A DNA stretch of 64,000 bases from Labrenzia sp. VG12 (GCF_002237595.1 NZ_CP022529.1:5672001-5736000), one strand, 5' to 3'. Counted from the first letter of the stretch, positions 17,114 through 25,685 are shown. Translations and numbers: made by a program. The notes: generated by a model not told the origin, from the sequence alone.

Positions 17114-17971
17114 ATGATCGATGACGAGCACCCGTCCGACCAAGAGGACGACACCGAAAACGAAGCCCTTGCAGAGGCCTATAACCGTGGCCTTGAGCGT
17201 CAGAAGGCCGGCGACTTCAAGGGCGCCGAGGCGGCTTTCCGTGAAGCACTTGCGCTCGATCCCGACGACAGCGGCGGTGTCAGCGTCCGGCTTGCGGCCA
17301 TTGGCGCAGAAACAAGCCCGGAGAAGATGCCCGATGCGTATGTCGCAACGCTGTTCGACCAGCATGCCGACGTCTTTGACGAGATCCTGGTCGACGAGTT
17401 GGGCTATTGCGTGCCGCTGCTGGTACGCGACCTGATTGCGAAGCTGGAGATCGGACCTTTCGCAAGGGTGCTGGATCTTGGCTGCGGCACCGGCCTGACC
17501 GGAATGGCACTGGCTGACTGTTCTGTACACCGGACCGGTGTGGACCTGTCGGAACGGATCGTTGAACTGGCCTATGACCGCGAAGTCTATGAGGATCTCT
17601 ATGTCGGCGAGGCGGTCGAATTTCTGAAGGACTTCGAGGAAGAGGACGGCACGCGCCCGGGCTGGGACCTGATCGCGGCAACGGATGTGTTTCCCTATCT
17701 GGGAGCCGTTGAACCTTTTCTGGAAGGCGCAGCCGATCGGCTGACCCCGCGCGGCTATCTGACTTTTTCGACCGAGACCCTGTCGGGCGCATTGCTGCAG
17801 GGACGTCCGTACATGGTCGGCCCGAACAACCGCTTTGCGCAAAGCGAAGATTATGTCCGCACCGCACTGGACAAGGCCGGTTTCGACATTCTGACGATGG
17901 ACCCGATCACGGTGCGCCAGGAGGCTGGCGATCCGGTTCCGGGCCATCTCGTCATGGCGCAGATACGCTGA
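17114..17971 (+). CDS. TPR-containing class I SAM-dependent methyltransferase
   Basis: 285 aa. The N-terminal 75 residues are acidic with one tetratricopeptide-like repeat (EAYNRGLERQKAGDFKGAEAAF), followed by a Methyltransf-type domain with motif I VLDLGCGTGLTGMALAD at about 125. It matches predicted TPR-type methyltransferases whose substrates are unknown. I chose ATG 17114 because it gives MIDDEHPSDQEDD; the frame opens at 17060 but without a plausible ribosome site. It lies 77 bp after the SRAP gene and may be co-transcribed. It converges on the caspase-like gene. Confidence 0.85.
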   Translation: MIDDEHPSDQEDDTENEALAEAYNRGLERQKAGDFKGAEAAFREALALDPDDSGGVSVRLAAIGAETSPEKMPDAYVATLFDQHADVFDEILVDELGYCVPLLVRDLIAKLEIGPFARVLDLGCGTGLTGMALADCSVHRTGVDLSERIVELAYDREVYEDLYVGEAVEFLKDFEEEDGTRPGWDLIAATDVFPYLGAVEPFLEGAADRLTPRGYLTFSTETLSGALLQGRPYMVGPNNRFAQSEDYVRTALDKAGFDILTMDPITVRQEAGDPVPGHLVMAQIR

Positions 17972-17979
17972 AGGCGGAT

Positions 17980-19779
17980 CTATTTGAGGAAATAGAATTC
18001 CCGCCTCAGGGCGGAATTGTGCCAGGGCGATTGAGACCCTCCGGTGGCGGAGTAAACATCCGCCTTGACCCGTTTCATCATGATCTCGATTTCAAGGCCC
18101 GGCGTTTCGATGTGTTCAAGAAGGGCCGTCGTGAACGGGCTGTTGTCGCCGTCACCATCAAGGGCGACTTCGCCCGGGGCTGTGGCATAACCAATCAGGA
18201 TGTTACCGCCGCCGGCCTCGGGTGCAGCAAGACCGCGGCCGACATAGGCGCTGCGGCTGGTCCCGAGACTGCGGAACCGGCGGGCAAGCGGATTGTCCCG
18301 GCAGGCATCGAGCAGCGCGATCGAAAGCCGTCCGGGCGCATTCATGTAATTCAGGATGGTGCCGAGCTCGATGGTCTCGAAATCGACCGCGGTGGCGTCT
18401 TCCAGTTTCGCATCGATCGGGATCAGAAAATTCTTGCCGCCCATCTGCATGGCGTGTCCGGCATAGAAGAAGAGGGCAACGTCGGCATCCCTGATGGCAC
18501 GCACATAGGAGCGGACCGTGCTTTCCATCGCCACCTTGCTCTGGTCCAGGCCGACGATGACCGTGAAGCCGAGACGCTTCAAGGTCTCGGTCAATCGGGC
18601 AGCGTCATTCTTCGGGTTGGGCAAGAGCGGCGCATATTCATAGGCTGAATTGCCCATCACCAGGGCAACCCGCTTGCCGTCCGGCAAGGTGGACAGATCC
18701 GGCAGAGACGGCGAAGAGGTAGGCGGCGCGCCTGGTGCGGGGGTGGCCACCTGTGGTGGTGCAGGATCCGGTCCGATAACCGGGATGTCCGTGTCCGTTT
18801 CGCCATTGTTTCTGGTCGCCGCAGCAGCCAGGTACCGTCCATAGGCCCAGCCGCGCATGCCGTTGTTCAACTCGACCTCGATCCACGCCCCCTGCTGGGT
18901 CAGCATGGTGACTTCCGTTCCTTCCAGAAGCCGGGCAATTTCCGCATGGCCGGTTCCGGCTCCCGTGCGCAGCGACAGGAATGTGTCACCACTGTCGCTC
19001 AGGTCGCCGACAAGGCCAGGGCGCGGCGGCGAAATGGCCCGGCTGACGACCGTAGGGGCTGGCGTCGGCTGGGGAGACACGGTCGGCGGCGCTGTCGGGG
19101 CGGCGGGAGCGGAGGCAACATATTTGCTATAGGCCCAGCCGCTGCGGCCGTCCTGCAGTCTGACGCTTAGCCAGGAGCCCTGGCGCCCCAGGATCGTCAG
19201 AGGCGTATTCGGGCCCATTCTGGCGATTTCCTGGTATCGGGATCCGGGCCCTGTGCGCAGGGACAGGTAATTGTCACCGCGTGGATTGAGGCCGGTCACG
19301 TAGCCCTGATTGGAGGGAGTGTAACTTCCTGATCCGGCGGGAGATCCTCCCTGCAGCGCCGTTGCCGACAACAGTGCCTGCGACAGGCCGCCGGTCACGC
19401 CGGTCGCCGACCAGACCGCATACTGAAACCGTTCACCATTGTGGAAGTAGCTGTCGCCAGGGATGGCGCCGCTGGAAATCAGGCTGTTCTTGTAGGCATT
19501 GCCCGCCGGCTGGCGCATCCAGCCGAGCGTAACCGCATACCAGCCATTGTTGGACTGGAACACGGTTGTCTGCGGAAAACGCGGTGCATACCCGCGCGCC
19601 AGCGAGACAGCGGAATTGGCGTCGGCCCGGCTTGCAATGACAAGCCAGCCGCTGTTGCCACCGGGCATCACCGAGGCCTTTGCAACGGGCACGGAGGCCA
19701 GCACAATCATGGCAATGGCAAGCAGGAGCTGCGCAACCGGTCCCGGACGGGAAGCGGGTATTGTAACTGGGATGCTCAT
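17980..19779 (-). CDS. Exported caspase-family protein with two SH3 domains
   Basis: About 599 aa. Order of domains: signal peptide (QLLLAIAMIVLASVPVAKA, about 15-33); a SPOR-like region with repeated aromatic/Gly segments (about 40-115); two bacterial SH3 repeats (each NYLSLRTGPGS or TFLSLRTGAGT and ending GWAYxxYxA); a Pro-rich linker; then a caspase-like p20 domain from KRVALVMGNSAY. The dyad is visible as FFYAGHAMQ (His) and LLDACRDNP (Cys). Start ATG 19779 has GAGG nine bases upstream. The combination suggests an extracytoplasmic orthocaspase attached to the envelope or peptidoglycan. Substrate and trigger are unknown. Confidence 0.85.
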   Translation of the reverse strand: MSIPVTIPASRPGPVAQLLLAIAMIVLASVPVAKASVMPGGNSGWLVIASRADANSAVSLARGYAPRFPQTTVFQSNNGWYAVTLGWMRQPAGNAYKNSLISSGAIPGDSYFHNGERFQYAVWSATGVTGGLSQALLSATALQGGSPAGSGSYTPSNQGYVTGLNPRGDNYLSLRTGPGSRYQEIARMGPNTPLTILGRQGSWLSVRLQDGRSGWAYSKYVASAPAAPTAPPTVSPQPTPAPTVVSRAISPPRPGLVGDLSDSGDTFLSLRTGAGTGHAEIARLLEGTEVTMLTQQGAWIEVELNNGMRGWAYGRYLAAAATRNNGETDTDIPVIGPDPAPPQVATPAPGAPPTSSPSLPDLSTLPDGKRVALVMGNSAYEYAPLLPNPKNDAARLTETLKRLGFTVIVGLDQSKVAMESTVRSYVRAIRDADVALFFYAGHAMQMGGKNFLIPIDAKLEDATAVDFETIELGTILNYMNAPGRLSIALLDACRDNPLARRFRSLGTSRSAYVGRGLAAPEAGGGNILIGYATAPGEVALDGDGDNSPFTTALLEHIETPGLEIEIMMKRVKADVYSATGGSQSPWHNSALRREFYFLK

Positions 19780-19900
19780 ATCTCCGGCCCTCATCCTGCA
19801 GACGGCATGCACAACCTGAGTATGGCACGGCTCGGGCAAGATGAAACAGGGGAAGCGGCCGAAGGCGGCTGCCTGCTGGGAAATGCAGGCAGAACAGGAA

Positions 19901-19929
19901 GATGCTCCCGGCGGCAAACCGGGAGCATC
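19901..19929 (-). terminator. Hairpin after the Glyoxalase_8-type gene
   Basis: A perfect 11-bp stem GATGCTCCCGG / CCGGGAGCATC with a seven-base loop lies 28 bp after the stop of the minus-strand gene ending at 19958. The following bases on that strand (TTCCTGTT) are only weakly T-rich, so terminator strength is uncertain. Confidence 0.6.
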
Positions 19930-19957
19930 GGGTTAGAAAACCTGCCGATGTCTGCTC

Positions 19958-20389
19958 CTAATCGGCGCGGTGAAGCCTCAGATAAGGTTCGCCATCGGAG
20001 GTGCGTTTGATGGCAACACCGTCCGCATCGATCAGGCAGGTCACCCGGCTGCGATAGGCGGAGAAGCTGTCGAAGGTCACCACATCCACCGCTTCATCGA
20101 ATTGCAGGGTCACGCGGTATTGCCCGACCGGACCGATCCGGGCGAGCGCCAGGATTTCGCCCTGAAACGCCTGTTTCATGTAGGAACCGGAGACCCTGTC
20201 TCCGACGGCAAGGGGCATCTGGTTCTGGCGCGAGGCCACCGCATGGGCGGTGTTCCAGTCCTTGAAGCCATATTGGGCGGACAGGAGTTCCAGCGCCTGG
20301 CTGTGCGAGAGTTTCTGCCCTTTTTCGGCCAGCGCGGCCTTGAGCCGTTTCGCCTGTGCCTTGAGCTGGGCAACGCTTGGAAGCGTCAT
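19958..20389 (-). CDS. Glyoxalase_8-type N-terminal domain protein, 143 aa
   Basis: The first 50 residues (SVAQLKAQAKRLKAALAEKG, then LSHSQALELLSAQYGFKDWNT) match the short helical domain that occurs alone or in front of glyoxalase-superfamily domains. Here it is followed by a beta-rich segment (VGDRVSGSYMKQAFQGEIL, YRVTLQFDEAVDVVTFDSFS) resembling a small barrel rather than a glyoxalase domain. I start at ATG 20389, which has GGAAAGG upstream; the frame continues to 20584 without similarity. The function is unknown, perhaps a small cytosolic binding protein. Confidence 0.7.
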   Translation of the reverse strand: MTLPSVAQLKAQAKRLKAALAEKGQKLSHSQALELLSAQYGFKDWNTAHAVASRQNQMPLAVGDRVSGSYMKQAFQGEILALARIGPVGQYRVTLQFDEAVDVVTFDSFSAYRSRVTCLIDADGVAIKRTSDGEPYLRLHRAD

Positions 20390-20803
20390 GTCGAGTACCT
20401 TTCCAGGAAAGGCAGGCGGTCGGGCATTGCCCGTCATGGGGCCCGCATTGCCATCAAGCCTGCACATCCGTGAAGGTCGACAAGAGACCGCGACATCTGT
20501 CGCGGAAGGGAATTCACCATGGGCAGTGCCTGCGGGCGGCCGGCTCCCTCTGACCGCGCGCAGACATACGCATGCCGCCGGCATCTGTCAACGCGGTCGA
20601 AAATGCCAATGAGACAAAAAGAAAGCCGCAGAAGCGGCTTTAAGGAGAGGGAGGTTAAGATGAAACACCGGGCAGCTGCCACTGCCTGATGCAGCCTGCA
20701 CTTTTTGCGCAGACGCGTGATTGCTCCGTATGGGGGAGAGCAATCGCGACAGCGGGCGTGCCCGGTGTCGCTGGTCGCCGGGGGAGGGGTGTCCCCGGAG
20801 AGT
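20390..20803. other. Non-coding gap between dnaA 3' end and the Glyoxalase_8-type gene
   Basis: 414 bp. It holds the dnaA terminator (20615-20641) and an 8-bp inverted repeat GATTGCTC...GAGCAATC at 20719-20726/20738-20745. On the plus strand a strong Shine-Dalgarno (GGAGAGGGAGG) is followed by a nine-codon frame MKHRAAATA at 20660-20689. No longer gene is convincing. The part near 20390-20610 is presumably the promoter of the minus-strand gene. Confidence 0.6.
20615..20641 (-). terminator. Rho-independent terminator downstream of dnaA
   Basis: On the minus strand an 8-bp stem AAAGCCGC / GCGGCTTT with a four-base loop is followed by CTTTTTG. It lies about 160 bp after the dnaA stop, in the right direction to end that transcript. 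Confidence 0.75.
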
Positions 20804-22261
20804 TCAGGTGTGGACCAGCCGCTTCAGGAGTTCGACCTCCTGTGAAAGGGTCTTGTCCTTGCTCACCATGTCTTCGATCTTGCGCACGGCGTGCAGCACG
20901 GTCGTATGATCGCGGTTGCCGAAACGGCGGCCGATTTCCGGCAGCGAACGTCCGGTCATCACCTTGGCGATATACATCGCGATCTGACGCGGCCGGACCA
21001 GGGTGCGGGCGCGGCAGGACGACAGGAGGTCGGCCTTGGTCACACTGAAGTGCTTGCAGACAACCTGCTGGATTTCCTCGACCTTGATGGAGCGCGGTTC
21101 GCCGATCCGCACCAGGTCGTGCAGGGTCTTTTCGGCCAGATCCATGGTCACGGGCTGCTTGGTCAGCTGGTTATGGGCAAACAGCCGGTTGAGAGCACCT
21201 TCCAGATCCCGTGCCGAGGAAATGACATAGCGTGCGATGTAGTCGGACACTTCCTCCGGCACGGAGAAGCCGGGATGGGTCCGGCGGGCCGCGGAGACGC
21301 GCTTTTTCAGAATGTCGTGGCGCAGGGCATAGTCTGTCGCCTGAATGCCGACGACTTCACCCTTCTGAATGCGCCGCCGCAGGGCTTCGCCGAGCGTGTC
21401 CAGTTCATCCGGTGACCTGTCCGCCGCCATGATGATCTGCGACGGAGCTTCCATCAGCATTTCCAGGGTCTTGGCGAATTCATCCTGGCCCTGTTTGCCA
21501 TGCAGGAACTGGAGGTCGTCTACCAGCAGAAGGTCGATGGAGCGCATGGCCTGGCGCAGAACCGGGAAGGCCGGGGTGCGCAGCGCCGGCACCAGGTGAT
21601 ACATGAAGAATTCGGCCGAGAGATAGGCCACCTGACGCCCGGTTTTCCGCGCTTCAGAGGCGGCTGCCTGCAAGAGATGGGTCTTGCCGATACCGGTGGT
21701 CGAATGGATATAGAGCATGTCCAGCGTGCCTTCATGGCCGGCGGCCATCTGGCGCACGGCCGCGCAGGCCAGGCTGTTGGACGAGCCTTCGGCAAACGTA
21801 TCGAAGGTCAGTTTCGGGTTGAGCGCCGCACCGTTCAGGAAGTCGGCAGCGGCTTCTTCGCCCGTGTCCGCCAGACAGGGAATGACTGCCGCGCCTGCGC
21901 CGAACTGAGGCGTGCTGCTGAAAGGACCGGGACGACCGCTGATGCGGCGTGCGGTGATGGCCTTGGGAGCGTTGCCCGCCGTGATCCGCCGGGGGCGAAG
22001 CGCACCGCGAACCGTCAGTTCGATACGCTTGATATCGTCCTGTTCGCGTTTCCAGAGGCCGACGAGCTGCTTTTCGTAGTTGCTCTGGATCCAGTTTTTC
22101 AGGAAGCGGGTCGGTACGGACAGGCGGACTGCATCGCCTGTGGTTTCTTCATGGTTTACCCTGCCGAACCAATTTGAGAATACATCGTCCCCGAGTTCGT
22201 TTCTCAGTTCCTTTTTCACACGATCCCATTGATCCGAACCGGCTAAGTTCTGAACCTGCAT
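20804..22261 (-). CDS. dnaA: Chromosomal replication initiator protein DnaA
   Basis: About 485 aa. It binds DnaA boxes at oriC and opens the duplex. Domain I is at about 1-75 (WDRVKKELRNELGDDVFSNWF), a variable linker follows, then the AAA+ domain with a Walker A variant GIGKTHLLQ near 190, Walker B LLLVDDLQFL, and the C-terminal DNA-binding domain with signature GNRDHTTVLHAVRKIE. I start at ATG 22261 because GGAGG lies five bases upstream; ATG 22273 in frame is also possible. It stands alone, downstream of a long AT-rich gap that is likely its control region or part of the origin. Confidence 0.97.
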   Translation of the reverse strand: MQVQNLAGSDQWDRVKKELRNELGDDVFSNWFGRVNHEETTGDAVRLSVPTRFLKNWIQSNYEKQLVGLWKREQDDIKRIELTVRGALRPRRITAGNAPKAITARRISGRPGPFSSTPQFGAGAAVIPCLADTGEEAAADFLNGAALNPKLTFDTFAEGSSNSLACAAVRQMAAGHEGTLDMLYIHSTTGIGKTHLLQAAASEARKTGRQVAYLSAEFFMYHLVPALRTPAFPVLRQAMRSIDLLLVDDLQFLHGKQGQDEFAKTLEMLMEAPSQIIMAADRSPDELDTLGEALRRRIQKGEVVGIQATDYALRHDILKKRVSAARRTHPGFSVPEEVSDYIARYVISSARDLEGALNRLFAHNQLTKQPVTMDLAEKTLHDLVRIGEPRSIKVEEIQQVVCKHFSVTKADLLSSCRARTLVRPRQIAMYIAKVMTGRSLPEIGRRFGNRDHTTVLHAVRKIEDMVSKDKTLSQEVELLKRLVHT

Positions 22262-22510
22262 TGTGGCCTCCATTGGAGGGACCGCTTTGCACCGTTCCCC
22301 CCCTGTGCACTGTCTATGAGCCGCGAATTTCCGCCTTCGCTGCCCGTTTGCTTTTGTCGGTCGCAGGGCCCTTTTTGAGCCTTCTGACCGCTGGCTTTTA
22401 ACGCCTATGAAACATCATTAACCTTTTACTTACCATATTTTCAAATAGCTTATTTTTATGAGGTCATAGACGTTTCATATTGTGATTTTTGTAGATGACG
22501 GACGCTGCGA

Positions 22511-22525
22511 ATGTAAATTTTACAT
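22511..22525. promoter_or_regulatory. 15-bp palindrome ATGTAAA-T-TTTACAT
   Basis: A perfect 7-bp dyad with a single central base, about 250 bp upstream of the dnaA start inside the AT-rich block. The size and symmetry fit a dimeric repressor site or an origin element. No known regulator is assigned. Confidence 0.4.
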
Positions 22526-22548
22526 AGAGAATCTTAGCTTCCGTCATC

Positions 22549-22573
22549 GTCAGGACATGCCGCAAGTCCTGAC
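22549..22573. repeat. Inverted repeat GTCAGGAC / GTCCTGAC
   Basis: A perfect 8-bp inverted repeat with a nine-base spacer, 24 bp from the 15-bp palindrome. It lacks a T tract, so it is unlikely to be a terminator. Confidence 0.5.
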
Positions 22574-22993
22574 CGAGTTGTTCTCCTCTGGCTGTTTTGG
22601 CTCTTCCTGTGAGCACGTAAGCAATTTTAGGAAAAATTTAACTTTTAGGAAATTTTTCTGCGAGTTTTCAAAAGGCAGATGAAAAACTAGTGAAATCGAA
22701 CGAGGCGGATACCGATCAGTTGGAAAAAAGCCTGTAACTTCTGCCTATTACCGGTTTTGATGAGTTTCGGCCGCAGGTGTGTTGAACCGCCGAAGGAGTC
22801 GATAAGCCGCCTAAAGAGCGCTCTGGAGCGCTGGAAGTTGGGGACAGTTTCAGCTGTCGAAAAGGGTCCAGCGGCGGGGCTGAAGAGGCGTGCTCAGGAA
22901 GTGCCGTTTCCGAAAACTGCCATAAGATCAATCGCATGGGTCTCGATCTCGGTGCAGCCGATCCGGTCCCTGAATTTGAGCGCGATATTAACC

Positions 22994-23002
22994 TTATCCC
23001 CA
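22994..23002 (+). promoter_or_regulatory. Possible DnaA box (one mismatch)
   Basis: TTATCCCCA differs by one base from the consensus TTATNCACA-type DnaA site and lies about 730 bp upstream of dnaA. A single near-match is weak evidence. Confidence 0.25.
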
Positions 23003-23175
23003 ACCCCGCCAGTTTTCAGGCGATCCGTCAGTTTTGACAATTGATCGAACCGTTCGCTCGGCGGATGAAACGTCGATGTCAGCCAGAGTAGATCGGTTGA
23101 AGTAGTTTTAAGTGTAAAACAAAGACCTCTGTCCTGGGCGCAATAAACGCAATCCGGCAGGCGCGCCCGACCGGC

Positions 23176-23214
23176 GAAAGAAAACGGCCGCTCTGCATTC
23201 TGCAGGCGACCGTT
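23176..23214 (-). terminator. Terminator of the FAD-linked dehydrogenase gene
   Basis: On the minus strand AACGGTCGCCTGCA pairs with TGCAGAGCGGCCGTT with one wobble and one bulge, and is followed by TTTTCTTTC. It lies about 35 bp after the stop at 23249. Confidence 0.7.
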
Positions 23215-23248
23215 AAATGTTGCCGGTCAGGTGACCAGACCGGAGAGA

Positions 23249-24661
23249 TCAGAGAACGCGGCCGGGGTTCAGTAGGCCCTTGGGATCAAATGCCGACTTG
23301 ATGCGTTTCATGAGGTCCAACTCGATGTCGGTCTTGACCTCAGCCAGCAAGTCCCGCTTGAGGCGGCCGATGCCGTGTTCCGCGGAGATGCTGCCGCCGA
23401 AGTCTCCGACGATGCCATGGACAATACTGTTCATTTCATCCCACTTGGCGAGGTAGCTTTCCTTGTCCGCCCCGACGGGCTGGCTGACATTGAAGTGGAT
23501 GTTGCCATCGCCGATATGGCCGAAGGGTACGGGGCGGCACCCGGGCACGAAAGCCTCGACGGCGGCCATGGCCTTGTCGAGAAACTCCGGAATGGAGGCA
23601 ACGGGGACGGAAACATCGTGCTTGATCGAGCCGCCTTCGGGCTTCTGCACTTCCGACATGCCATGCCGGATATGCCAGAAATCCTGGACCTGGCTGAGGT
23701 TTTGCGCAAAGGCCGCGTCTTCCACCAGACCGTCCTCGAACGCTTCACCGAGCACGCTTTCCAGAAGGTCGCGCACCGGAAAGGCCTCGGAGCCGCTGGA
23801 CATCTCCATCAGCACGTACCAGGCGTGCTGCCCTTCCAGCGGATCGCGCGCGCCTTCAAGGTGTTTGAGGCAGAATTCCACGCCGACACGGGGCATGATT
23901 TCAAAGCCGGTCAGCACCGGTCCGGCGCTCGCCTTGGCCAGCGTGAACAGCTTCAGCGCCGCTTGTGGATTCGGCAGGCCGACGAAAGCCGCCTCGAGCT
24001 TCTTCGGCTTGGGGAAGAGTTTCAGCGCAGCCGCTGTAATGATCCCCAAAGTGCCTTCGCCGCCGATAAATAATTGTTTCAAATCATAACCGGTATTGTC
24101 CTTGCGAAGGGTTCTGAGACCGTTCCAGATGTCACCATTCGGCAGCACGACTTCGAGCCCCAGAACCAGGTCGCGGGTGTTGCCGTAAGCCAGGACGGCG
24201 GTGCCGCCGGCATTGGTGGAAATGTTGCCACCGATCTGACAGGAGCCCTGTGCCCCGAGCGACAGCGGGAACAGACGATCGGCTTTTTCGGCCTCCTGCT
24301 GCAGCGCTTCAAGCACGACGCCGGCTTCCGCCGTGAGCGTGAAACCGGCCGGGTCGACGTCCCGGATCTTGTTGAGACGCACCAGCGACAAGACGATTTC
24401 ATCCCCGGTTTCCTGCGGGATTTGCCCGCCCACCAGACCTGTGTTGCCGCCTTGCGGCACGACCTTGAGATCATGCTCATAGGCATAGGCCATGACCGCA
24501 CTGACCTCCTCGGTGTTGCCCGGGCGAAGGACCATCGGGGTGACCCCTTTATAGAGATCGCGCCACTCGGTCAGGTAGGGGGCCTGGTCGTCCGGGCTGG
24601 TCAGAACATTGGCTGCGCCGATCAGGTCGGCGAAGCGGTCGGCGTGGGGGGAGCGCTCCAT
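23249..24661 (-). CDS. FAD-binding oxidoreductase (D-lactate / D-2-hydroxyglutarate dehydrogenase family)
   Basis: 470 aa. The N-terminal FAD_binding_4 domain has VVPQGGNTGLVGGQIP (about 76-91) and GGNISTNAGGTAVLAYGNTRD. The C-terminal FAD-oxidase_C domain has FGHIGDGNIHFNVSQP and ends SAEHGIGRLKRDLL and AFDPKGLLNPGRVL. The family oxidises D-2-hydroxyacids such as D-lactate or D-2-hydroxyglutarate and feeds electrons to an acceptor flavoprotein or quinone. The HIGDGN metal-site histidine is present. ATG 24661 gives family length. The gene is divergent from fabI. Confidence 0.9.
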   Translation of the reverse strand: MERSPHADRFADLIGAANVLTSPDDQAPYLTEWRDLYKGVTPMVLRPGNTEEVSAVMAYAYEHDLKVVPQGGNTGLVGGQIPQETGDEIVLSLVRLNKIRDVDPAGFTLTAEAGVVLEALQQEAEKADRLFPLSLGAQGSCQIGGNISTNAGGTAVLAYGNTRDLVLGLEVVLPNGDIWNGLRTLRKDNTGYDLKQLFIGGEGTLGIITAAALKLFPKPKKLEAAFVGLPNPQAALKLFTLAKASAGPVLTGFEIMPRVGVEFCLKHLEGARDPLEGQHAWYVLMEMSSGSEAFPVRDLLESVLGEAFEDGLVEDAAFAQNLSQVQDFWHIRHGMSEVQKPEGGSIKHDVSVPVASIPEFLDKAMAAVEAFVPGCRPVPFGHIGDGNIHFNVSQPVGADKESYLAKWDEMNSIVHGIVGDFGGSISAEHGIGRLKRDLLAEVKTDIELDLMKRIKSAFDPKGLLNPGRVL

Positions 24662-24681
24662 GAGCGAGGTCCTCGTGAAGT

Positions 24682-24710
24682 TTGACAGTGAAATTCGGGC
24701 GCCAACATAG
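24682..24710 (+). promoter_or_regulatory. Candidate sigma-70 promoter for fabI
   Basis: A consensus -35 TTGACA (24682-24687) is followed after 17 bp by ACATAG (24705-24710), about 120 bp before the chosen fabI start. The -35 is a full match and the -10 only partial. Confidence 0.35.
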
Positions 24711-24831
24711 TGGCTCGATCCGGCCACGTCGACGCTTCATTCCGTCGCCGTGTCACTTGAAGCTCGAAACCCCTTGTGCCATAGGATGCCAGCCCGTTCG
24801 GGTGGTAGTGGAATTCTGTTCGGAGATGAAG

Positions 24832-25650
24832 ATGGCGGAAACGCGCGGACTGATGAATGGCAAACGTGGCCTGATCATGGGCGTGGCAAACAACAAGTCG
24901 ATTGCCTGGGGTATTGCCAAAGCACTGGCCGACGCGGGAGCCGAACTGGCGCTGACCTATCAGGGGGATGCGCTGAAGAAACGTGTTGAGCCTCTCGCCG
25001 ATCAACTGGGTGCCTTTGTCGCCGGCCATTGTGACGTCACCGACGGTGCTTCCATCGATGCCGTTTTCAAGGCCCTGGAAGACAAATGGGGCAAGATCGA
25101 TTTCCTCGTTCACGCCGTTGCCTTCTCCGACAAGTCGGAACTGACCGGCCGGTTCGTTGAGACGAGCTCCGACAACTTCGCGCGCACCATGGACATCTCC
25201 TGCTACTCGCTGGTGGCGGTGACCCAGCGGGCAGAGAAGCTGATGGAAGACGGCGGCTCGATCCTGACGCTCACCTATTACGGTGCTGAAAAGGTCATGC
25301 CGCACTACAACGTCATGGGCGTTGCCAAGGCGGCTCTGGAAACCAGCGTGAAATATCTGGCGATGGATCTCGGACCGAAAAACATCCGCGTCAACGCGGT
25401 GTCCGCCGGCCCGATCAAGACCCTGGCAGCGTCCGGCATTGGCGACTTCCGCTATATCCTGAAGTGGAACGAATACAACTCGCCGCTGCGGCGCACGGTC
25501 ACCATCGAGGAAGTCGGCGACAGCGCCCTGTTCCTTCTGTCCGATCTCGGCCGCGGCGTGACCGGCGAAATCCAGCATGTCGATTGCGGCTACAACATCG
25601 TCGGCATGAAGGCGGTGGACGCGCCGGACATATCGGTCGTCAAGGACTGA
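24832..25650 (+). CDS. fabI: Enoyl-[acyl-carrier-protein] reductase FabI
   Basis: 272 aa, the NADH-dependent reductase of the last step in fatty-acid elongation. SDR-like cofactor motif GVANNKSIAWGIAKALADAGAELA lies at about 15-38. The FabI-type active site YX6K is seen as YYGAEKVMPHYNVMGVAKAALE (Tyr and Lys near 158-166), and the substrate loop NAVSAGPIKTLAASGI follows. I start at ATG 24832 with GGAG six bases upstream, rather than the ATG two codons earlier that abuts that site. A very strong terminator follows. It lies next to a histidine phosphatase, an arrangement I know from other Hyphomicrobiales. Confidence 0.95.
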   Translation: MAETRGLMNGKRGLIMGVANNKSIAWGIAKALADAGAELALTYQGDALKKRVEPLADQLGAFVAGHCDVTDGASIDAVFKALEDKWGKIDFLVHAVAFSDKSELTGRFVETSSDNFARTMDISCYSLVAVTQRAEKLMEDGGSILTLTYYGAEKVMPHYNVMGVAKAALETSVKYLAMDLGPKNIRVNAVSAGPIKTLAASGIGDFRYILKWNEYNSPLRRTVTIEEVGDSALFLLSDLGRGVTGEIQHVDCGYNIVGMKAVDAPDISVVKD

Positions 25651-25656
25651 CCCATC

Positions 25657-25685
25657 AAACGGCCGGTTCCCAACCGGCCGTTTTT
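25657..25685 (+). terminator. Rho-independent terminator of fabI
   Basis: A perfect 12-bp stem AAACGGCCGGTT / AACCGGCCGTTT with a CCC loop is followed by a T run. It starts seven bases after the fabI stop. Confidence 0.93.

Larger units (their letters stand above)
22262..23248. other. Long non-coding gap upstream of dnaA, AT-rich with palindromes
   Basis: 987 bp without a convincing gene. From about 22390 to 22690 the sequence is strikingly AT-rich for this genome and contains the palindromes listed separately, plus two near-copies of TTTTAGGAAA (22625 and 22643). A one-mismatch DnaA box (TTATCCCCA) lies at 22994-23002. On the minus strand, bases 22690-23226 form a frame with a single TGA (22894-22896) but no usable start. 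The terminator of the FAD-dehydrogenase gene lies at 23176-23214. The region could be dnaA control sequence, part of oriC, or decayed coding DNA. Confidence 0.6.
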
